Shown here piece after piece: positions 27,416 to 36,500 of a stretch of DNA of 64,000 nucleotides. Below the pieces are notes generated by a model. It was not told the origin of the DNA. It made no database searches and saw only the letters and a program-made list of their open reading frames with translations. A program made the position numbers and the translations under genes. The stretch lies in assembly GCF_000383955.1 (NCBI RefSeq), contig NZ_KB913013.1:5980746-6044745 (forward strand), read 5' to 3'. Numbering within the stretch: position 1 is the stretch's first letter; every line of letters starts with the position of its first letter. The stretch comes from Rudanella lutea DSM 19387. GTDB lineage: Bacteria; Bacteroidota; Bacteroidia; Cytophagales; Spirosomataceae.

Positions 27416-29731
27416 GTCAGAGTCGCACATCCATTACAACAAGGATTAAGACTCTTTTAGGTTTTTCCCCTTATACATACCGAATGGAGTCAGAGTCGCA
27501 CATCCATTACAACAAGGATTAAGACGTAACTTTCCCAACCTTTAACAACGATATAATCGTTGTCAGAGTCGCACATCCATTACAACAAGGATTAAGACGT
27601 TGGTTTATGCTTGCGCTGTGATAACTCTTTTGCTTTGAGTCAGAGTCGCACATCCATTACAACAAGGATTAAGACGTAAGCGTCACCACATATTGTAATC
27701 AACTTATATATAGTCAGAGTCGCACATCCATTACAACAAGGATTAAGACTCTGTTTCCTTGGGTATATCGTTCGTGTCCAGCTGTCAGAGTCGCACATCC
27801 ATTACAACAAGGATTAAGACATCGACTTGATTTTGATTTGGTTTGTAATTTGCCGTCAGAGTCGCACATCCATTACAACAAGGATTAAGACAGCCTTTTG
27901 TCTCTGGTAGCAAAGGCTTCTGGACATTTCTGTCAGAGTCGCACATCCATTACAACAAGGATTAAGACCTTGATACAGATGATCAAGAAATCCAATTCTG
28001 GGTCAGAGTCGCACATCCATTACAACAAGGATTAAGACTCATCATCGCAGCCCTGTTCGGCTGCAATAGTTGGTCAGAGTCGCACATCCATTACAACAAG
28101 GATTAAGATAGTAAGACACACTGATGAAAGAAAACAATTAACGCAGGTCAGAGTCGCACATCCATTACAACAAGGATTAAGACATGATGAGCGAGTTGAA
28201 CGGGGGTACTTCCTCTGCCTTGCGTCAGAGTCGCACATCCATTACAACAAGGATTAAGACGTCATCCTAAGGTAGATACGTATTTCTCGTGTCAGAGTCG
28301 CACATCCATTACAACAAGGATTAAGACTTAATCGGTTGTTGCAGTCGGCTAAAATAGCGTGGTCAGAGTCGCACATCCATTACAACAAGGATTAAGACCA
28401 CCTTGAGCACTCTCCCCTGAAATGCCACCATATAATGTCAGAGTCGCACATCCATTACAACAAGGATTAAGACAGTTCAAACCCCAACCGAAGAGGAGCG
28501 TTACCTTTTGTCAGAGTCGCACATCCATTACAACAAGGATTAAGACAATGATACCTTTACTTTCGTCAAATCATGCACAAACGTCAGAGTCGCACATCCA
28601 TTACAACAAGGATTAAGACCTGTCGGGATCAGTCCGCTTGACGAGCTTGGTCGTGTCGGGGTGTCAGAGTCGCACATCCATTACAACAAGGATTAAGACA
28701 CTCATAAGAGCAGACAGGCTAATGAAAGGATTAGGCAAAGTCAGAGTCGCACATCCATTACAACAAGGATTAAGACGATCTTTCAAGATCCATCAATTCT
28801 ACAACCAATTTGTCAGAGTCGCACATCCATTACAACAAGGATTAAGACCCTCCAAGTGAGCCCGACACTCCATGTCAACCGTGTCAGAGTCGCACATCCA
28901 TTACAACAAGGATTAAGACAAGCCTTCATTACGAAGAAAGGTAAGGAAATCCTTTAGTCAGAGTCGCACATCCATTACAACAAGGATTAAGACGTAAACA
29001 ACATTAGGATGTTTGTCAAGATAAGCCTTTAGTCAGAGTCGCACATCCATTACAACAAGGATTAAGACACTTTATCCCGAAGGATGCTTATGGCATTTAA
29101 GATGGTCAGAGTCGCACATCCATTACAACAAGGATTAAGACTCTTTTTTTGAAATACCCCTTGTTCAACCGTCATGATGTCAGAGTCGCACATCCATTAC
29201 AACAAGGATTAAGACAAAAAACGGGTCTGCACCGATCGGGATTAATCCCCTTGGGTCAGAGTCGCACATCCATTACAACAAGGATTAAGACCTTGTTCGA
29301 GAGAACTTGTCTCTCTACAAGTTTGTAAGTCAGAGTCGCACATCCATTACAACAAGGATTAAGACCCTCTGCCTGAAATAAGTTTACGACGGTTGTTGTT
29401 GCAGTCAGAGTCGCACATCCATTACAACAAGGATTAAGACTTATTCCGAGGCACCCACTGCGAGAAAGCGTTCAATGGTCAGAGTCGCACATCCATTACA
29501 ACAAGGATTAAGACTGTGTTTTCATCGGGCACTAAGCCCTCAAACACCAAGTGTCAGAGTCGCACATCCATTACAACAAGGATTAAGACTCCCAAGAGTT
29601 CAACCACTCCTGCTTTAAGCGGAGTCAGAGTCGCACATCCATTACAACAAGGATTAAGACGTTTTCTCCGCAGCGTAAAAATCCGCAGAGTCCAGTCAGA
29701 GTCGCACTTCCATTACAACAAGGATTACGGT
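27416..29731 (+). CRISPR. CRISPR array, 32 repeats of 37 nt and 31 spacers, no adjacent cas genes
   Basis: The repeat unit is that at 27416-27452; it starts GTCAGAGTCGCACATCC and ends AAGGATTAAGAC. Repeat starts run from 27416 to 29695. Spacers are 30-43 nt, with most 34-40. Repeats are almost identical; number 10 (28073) ends in T instead of C, and the last (29695-29731) is degenerate (CACTTCC for CACATCC, and TTACGGT at its end). A degenerate last repeat and the conserved leader place the leader on the left, so transcription is on the plus strand, and the eight-base 3' end ATTAAGAC would give the crRNA 5' handle, similar to the ATTGAAAC handle of type I/III systems. Wide spacer length range fits type III or I. 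No cas gene lies in the 64 kb, so the effector must be elsewhere. Confidence 0.98.
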
Positions 29732-30008
29732 TAAACTTGCAGGTATTTGAGAACTGTACGATTTGGTGGAAGCCCACAAAACAGACAGAGATGTCATCTC
29801 TCCAAACGAGATGACATCTCTTGAGGGAACCTCTTCCGCAAAAGGAGACCGGCCTGATTGACACGAGACGGTTAAACCTTGCAGGTCTTTGAGACCTGTA
29901 AGGTTTGGCGAAAACGAGGACCAGTTTATAAACTTGCGTTGCGACCAGCCTGAAAAACAAGAAACCTGTAAGGCGGGCGGCTGATGCCGTTCCCGAGTCC
30001 TTACAGGT
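29732..30008. repeat. CRISPR trailer with palindromic repeats
   Basis: The trailer contains a perfect 14-bp inverted repeat (29787-29800 with 29808-29821, arm AGAGATGTCATCTC), a long hairpin (29875-29888 with 29892-29905, arm AACCTTGCAGGTCT) and an inverted pair ACCTGTAAGG / CCTTACAGGT (29964-29973 with 29999-30008). A decayed copy of the AACCTTGCAGGTCT element starts the trailer at ~29732. The part 29732-29908 is repeated at 41601-41779, with the last ~120 nt nearly identical. No gene is seen between here and 30129. Confidence 0.8.
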
Positions 30009-30128
30009 CTATACAAGTGATTAAGTAACGCGTTATCGGATGGCCCCCTCCTCAAATTACGTACGGGTGGGCCACAGTATTGCTTGCGGCTTCCACGTGG
30101 CTTTGTGGCCACCCCCCTGCTGAGGGCA

Positions 30129-30509
30129 TTACAAAGCCTCGGCAATTCGTTGCAACTCCCAAACCTTCCAATAATTGTAGTTCGTTTGACGAACCAACAG
30201 TTTTCGCCGGGTCAACTGTGCCCGCTGCAAAACCTGCCGCTGTTTAGAATCGGGCAGTAACATCAACAGCGAAGCTAATTGACGAATCGCTTTCAGGGTG
30301 GTGGCTTCATGCCCCAGTGCTACCGATAACCTGCCCAATTCGTCAATTGTCCAGAGGTCCGGATTCTGCCGCCGAAGGGTTAAGCTACCTGGGTTAATTT
30401 GGGCGATGGCCATGATCTCCGCACCGGATAGATCGCCGTACGCGATGGCCCGGAGAATGCTGGCTCGCAGATAAAGAAACGAGCTGATTTGTTGCTTTAA
30501 CGTAGACAT
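30129..30509 (-). CDS. Small protein of unknown function, possible helix-turn-helix
   Basis: The 126-residue product is almost entirely helical and basic at its C-terminus (RAQLTRRKLLVRQ). Residues ~28-70 (LSGAEIMAIAQINPGSLTLR, followed by LWTIDELGRLSVALGHE) have the spacing of a Cro/XRE-like helix-turn-helix, but without a clear match. There is no signal peptide or membrane segment. It lies between the CRISPR trailer and the giant gene at 30589, on the same strand as the latter and downstream of it. I do not recognise the family. Confidence 0.55.
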   Translation of the reverse strand: MSTLKQQISSFLYLRASILRAIAYGDLSGAEIMAIAQINPGSLTLRRQNPDLWTIDELGRLSVALGHEATTLKAIRQLASLLMLLPDSKQRQVLQRAQLTRRKLLVRQTNYNYWKVWELQRIAEAL

Positions 30510-30588
30510 CTGATAAAACGGTTGTAGGAATGACTGGGTAAAACCGGCGTCAGGTTATTTGCCGCCCCGTTTTACCCAGTCGAACAGA

Positions 30589-33500
30589 CTACTTAATCTT
30601 ACGCACAACCACCGGTACGCAAACATTGGTCGGGCAGGCGCAGGTCTCCACCACAGCCACTGTCAAATCCCGCGGGCAAGCTGGCTGACCTTTGATCATC
30701 AGCCATACCCGCACCGTGTAGTTACCCGGTAGCAGACCCGTAGACACCACCCCGTTGGCCGGGATTGCAGCTACTGCACTTGCCCCAGCCGAGTCAAAAC
30801 TGGTACCCGGCGAGACTTGATAATAGTAGCGGCCCGCCGTGCCCAGATTCACCAGCGTGATCTGACCGTCGGCCTGCGGAGTACTGCCCACGCAACTGCT
30901 GTTTTTCACCAACGCTGAGTACGACGGTACGGCTACCTCCTCAATCACAACCGGGCAGCACCCCTGGCTGGGGCAGGTATTGGCCAACCCGCCGTCAATG
31001 AGTACACTATAGCTACCCGGCAGGGTGGCCGTGAAACTGTTGAGGGTACCATCGGCCACCAGCGTCGAGCTTGTTGCACCCGGCGCGGTGAGATACCACT
31101 GGTAGCGGCTATACCCCTCGGGCGCATTCACCTTGATAGCGAAGGGCGCGCCCTGACATACCTGCATCGGAACCGTCAGGCACGTTTTTACATCCGTAGT
31201 CGGGGTGCCGGGTATGCTCGCTGTGTTGTAGACAAGGCCTTCGCCGGTGATGCTGGCTGAGTAGGTCAGCGTAGCCGTGGTACCAGCGGGCAGGCTGGCT
31301 ATGGCCCATTGCCCCCCGTTCAGACCCGGCGTGAAGCTACCTGTCGAGACGGTCACTGAACCGGGCAGAATGCTCATTCCCGCCGTGTGGGTATCGCTCA
31401 CCACTACGCCCGTGGCCGAAGCTAGTCCCGTGTTGGCCAGCACTACCGTAAAGCTCACTACTTCGCCTACCTGCGCCTGCCGCTTGCTCACCAGCTTGTT
31501 CAGTTCGAGCTTGGGTAAGCCCGTCGCGGTGGTACTGTAAGGTTGTACGGCCGTGCAGCCGTTGGCATCGGTGAGGCTAACGGTAAAGCTCGCCGGCGCG
31601 TTGTCTGTGGGTGTTCCCGCCAGCACACCATCTGTCGACAGGTTCAGACCCTGGGGCAGGCTACCCGCTACCACCGCAAAGGTGTATGGACTTTTACCGC
31701 CGTTGCCCGTCAGGGTTTGGCTATAGGTGACGCCCACGGTGGCCGCAGGCAGAATGGCCGGACTGATGGTCGGTTGGCCAAAGACGGTGAGCGAGCCAGT
31801 AGCCGTAGCCGAGCAACCCGCAGCGGATGTGCCCGTCACCGAGTAGGTCCCGGCCACACTCACACTGATGGACTGGGTCGTTGCCCCCGTATTCCAGCGG
31901 TAGGTATCCGCCCCCGACGCGGTGAGGGTGGCCATGCCGCCCGCACAGATCGAGGCCGAGCTAACGGTTATGATTGGCGCCGGATTCTCCACGATGGTGA
32001 TCGCCGATGTACCCGAGCAACCGGCCGTCGATGTAGCCGTGACCGAATACGTACCCGCTGCACTTACTGAAATGGATGCTGTGGTGGCTCCAGTGCTCCA
32101 CAGATAGGTGGCCCCACCCGAGGCTGTGAGGGTGGTGGTTTGGCCCGCACAGATGCTCAGACTGCCCGCACTGATGGTGGCCGTCACGGCCGGGTTGACC
32201 GTCACCGTACCCACGGCAAACGTAGTTGACGTAGCCGTGGTACAGGTGGCGGTGTAGCTGGTGGTCTGGGTCAAAGCGGGCGTTACGAGTGTGTTGCCCG
32301 TTGTGCCGTTGCTCCAGGTCACCGTCCCTGCACAACCAGCGGCCGTTAAGGTAGCCGATGAACCCGCGCAGATAGTGGCCGAAGTAACCACTAGGTTGGC
32401 AGGCTCCTCGGTGTTCACAACAATCGAAGCCGTCGTGAAACAAGCAGGACCGGTCGTACACGTAGCCGAGTAGGTTTGGGTCGGCTGAGTCGGGGTGACG
32501 ATGATGCTGGCTCCCGTTGAACCGTTGCTCCAGTTGACTGTACCGGCGCAACCCGAAGCGGTCAGCGTCACGTTCGTACCGGTTGTTACTAAAGTTGAGC
32601 TGGCCGAGAGGTTAAGCACCGGCTGTGGCAGCACCGTCACCGTTCCCACGGCAAAGGTAGTCGCACTGGCTGTGGTGCAAGTGGCCGTATAGCTTGTGGT
32701 CTGCGTAAGCGTAGGAGTCACAAGCGTATTGCCCGATGTACCGTTGCTCCACGTTACCGAGCCCGTACAACCAGCGGCCGTCAGTGTGGCCGTGTTGCCG
32801 TAGCATACCGTGGCCGAAGTAACATTGATAGTAGCAGCTACCGAGCAGCTGGCCGGGGCTGTGTATGTCGCTGTGGCCGTGCCGCAGCCGGGCAGGCCCA
32901 CCGTCACGGTGTGCGAGCCCGTGCCCGAGGTCAGGCCTGTGAGAGAGTAAGCCACAGCCGTTGCACCGGCTGGAATAGTCACCGTTGTGCTGACCGCGCC
33001 GTCGGTGATGGTAGCCGTGCCGGCCGTGGCACTCGTCAGGCTGACCGTACCTGATACCGCGTACTGGTTGGTAGCCGGATTACACGTACCGGGCGTAGCC
33101 GTAGCAGTGACTTTTGTAACGCTTATCCGCTCCATACAACACAACTTACCCACGCAACCGTTGGCATCAACCCCCTCATAATAAACGGCTTCGTATCCGC
33201 CGGCCAGGAATGACTCTGTGCCAACAACGATCAACGTGCTGCCCGTACCGATGATTGAATTAGTTGTACTATCTCGCCAAACTACGTTGGTAATTCCCGC
33301 CTGCGCCGTGAGCGTCACAGATTGAGTACTACCCGGACAAATCGTGTTGAGGTTACCGCAGGAAGGAGCCTTACTACTCAGTGTGAACGACGCATTAATT
33401 TGTCCAGACCCCAGGTTTTGGGTGTACGAAGCCGAGTACAGAATAGGCGTTAGAGCAAAGGCAGCGTTGCTACTGCTAATGAAACCAACGGCTTCAACCT

Positions 33501-36500
33501 CCCGGGCATAGGGACCTGTAATGACACTCGAATTTACCGTCAGGTTAGCGGTGAAACTGCCGGATGCCGTTGTGAAAGTTTGGGTGTATGTACTGCCCAC
33601 GGCAAATTGCATGGGCGTACTGAGCGTGATCAGGTTCCCTCCGACCAAGCCGATGTTGGATGACGTGATCACGTTCACCAGATTTGGCGCAGCGGAAGAG
33701 ATAGCAGTTGCTGTCGTTAAGCTACCGCTGTTGGTTGTGTAAGTGCCGAAGCCAACGTAGCCGAATTGGAAGACCATTGGCATTTGTTGCCCCGCTAAGG
33801 TGAAGCAATTTGGACTCGGACAAGCCACCGTGCAGCTGGCCGGAGCGTTGTAGGTCGCCGTTGCCGTACCGCAACCGGGTAGGCTCACCGTTACCGTATG
33901 CGAGCCTGTACCTGAAATCAGGCCGGTCAGGGAGTAAGCCACCGACGTTGCACCGGCTGGTATACTAACCGTGGTGCTCTTGGCTCCATCGGTGATGGTA
34001 GCCGTGCCACCTCCTAAATTGTTCGTTAGGCTGACCGTGCCAGAAACCGTGTACTGGTTGGTGGCTGAGTTACATGTGCCGGGCGTAGCCGTAGCGACCA
34101 GCGTACAGCTATTACAAATGTAGGTGTACTCCACCGTAGCATATGCATATGCCTGTGTCCATTGCCGGTAAATCAGGTTACCACCACCTCCCGAAAGCGT
34201 CAAACCATTGAGGGTTGAAGCTGTTAGCGGAATCTGCCCCGCCCCAATGAACTGCGCCAAATCGCCTGTTGCTGAATAGCTGTTGGTCCCACTGAACGTC
34301 AGGCTCTGGGGCGGCATCACATAGATATCATCGTCCGAAGTGGGGTTACCCGTTGCATTAGTTACCCAGCGAGAATCCAGGCGGGGATCACTGTAGATGT
34401 CGATCATTACATTATCCAGCCAGCTCCCCATGCCATACAACGTCGACAGTCGTTGGATGGGCGGGTTCCCGTATAGTACATCACCACCATAGGTTCCCTG
34501 AGCGGCTACGGTAATACTGGCCGGTGCGGTTTGCGAACCAGGAGTTGCAGTGAGCGTTGCGGTAGACAGGTTTGTGGCACCCAGATCAATAAAGATGTCA
34601 GCGGTTACGGTAGGTCGGAACACCGAGGGGGTAGCAGCGGTATTCTCAAAAAGCAGATTAGTTCCTTCAAACATACCGTAGGAGAGCTTAACGCCGGTCA
34701 GCGTCCGGGTGCCTCCGCCATCGTCGAACTTAGATAATAACAGAGGGACACTATTCAACTCGGTAGGCTGGAAGCGGGTACGGTACGATTGCGTCACTGT
34801 CTGGGGGCTTGAACCCACGCATGCTGCGGCCGCACATTCCCCCGGATCGACCACTGTCACTTGTGTAATGCAGGTAGTATTACTCACGTCGGTCAGGATC
34901 AGGGTGATGTTGCCATTTCCTGCCGAACCAAGCGGTGCGCGGAGGGGTGTAGGGTAGGCGTAGCTTAAGGCGGTCAACGAACCGCCGTCGGATAGGCTGA
35001 GGCTAATAGGGTTACCGTTTTGAGTGGCCGTCAGTATGAAGCGACTTCCCTGTACATTACTGTAGGGCGTCAGCAGGATGTTGACATAATCGTCTGAAGT
35101 GACATCGAGCGTGCCATTGTTGTTGCAGTTGGCCTGAGCCGTGGCTGAAGTTGAACAAGGTGCCACCGTGCAGCTGGCCGGAGCCGCGTAGATGGCCGTA
35201 GCGGTGCCGCAACCGGGCAGGCTAACCGTTACCGTATGTGAACCCGTGCCTGAGGTGAGGCCGGTCAGGGAGTAAGCCACCGACGTTGCACCGGCTGGCA
35301 CCGTAACCGTGGTGCTCTTGACTCCATCGGTGATGGTGGCTGTGCCGGCTACAGCGTTTGTAAGGCTGATAGTGCCTGATATGGCATATTGGTTAGTGGC
35401 TGAATTACACGTGCCGGGGGTGGCAGTCGCCGTAAGCGAGCAAACAAGTAGAACATCGCAGTACACATACGTAACAGTAGCTACGGCATCGGCCGCCGTT
35501 CGAATCTGCGTTACCAGATTTCCAGCTCCACTGACAAGAGAAGCACCGCGTGCATTGGCTCTCAAATCGAGATTACCCGTGCCGGTAAAGTTCGCCAGAT
35601 CTGCCGCTGTACTGTATGAGAAGCACTTGGAGCCATCCGAAAACACCGGAGCGAAATACGTCATGTCATCGTCGTCCGTCGGGTCGCCAGTCACGTTTGT
35701 CACCCAGCTCGGCGACAGGGTCGGGTCGGTCAGGCTATTCAAAGCCGTCGTGACAAACGGCATTGCCAGCAATGTTGAGGGGAATGAGGATGCCGTATTG
35801 TCGCCCGGCCAGGAACCGGTTGCCGGGACAAGAACTGCAGCACTGACCGTTTTGGGATAATTGGTCGCCGTGAATACGTTGCTGACAAACGCGACTCCGT
35901 TCAACGAGAACGATGTAGTCCCCGTGGTTTCAATATTAACCTCCGTGGCCTCAGTATCCTGACTTTCGGCTATGCCCCAGTTTCTAATTGACTGGTTAAC
36001 CGTAAAAATGACCGATTTCAGCACCCGCGTGCCGCCCTGCGTATCGAACTTAGGCATCGGCATGGCCTGGGTCCAGTTCGTTGTCGTTAGCGGAATAGCA
36101 TAGCTGTAGGACTCCACACCGCCCGTTTGGGGGCTAACACATGCCGATGGCAGACACAGTACCGGGGCTGTATAACCAGCCGTTGCCGAGCAGGTGCCAT
36201 TACTAAACGTGGCCACGACAGTACCCGTTTGGCCATCGGAGTTGAGCCCACCAATTGAGTAGCTGAGTGGGCTGGTAAAGGGCGCTGTAAAGTCCTGATA
36301 GCCTTTGCCGGGTATCCGAACGCGTAGCACACCAGCCGTGGGGGCATTGGTAAAGCTAAGTTGCCCGGTTACGCTGAATTTGTTGGTGGCGGGGTCGCAA
36401 CTACTTGCATTGGCGGTGACCGCCAGCGTACAGGGAACCGTGCAACTGGCCGGGGCCGAATAGGTGGCCGTGGCTGTGCCGCAACCGGGGAGGCTCACCG

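Noticed and set aside
28422-28859. Short open frames inside the CRISPR array with repeated RTSITTRIKT residues
   Set aside because: They are translations of the CRISPR repeats and not genes.
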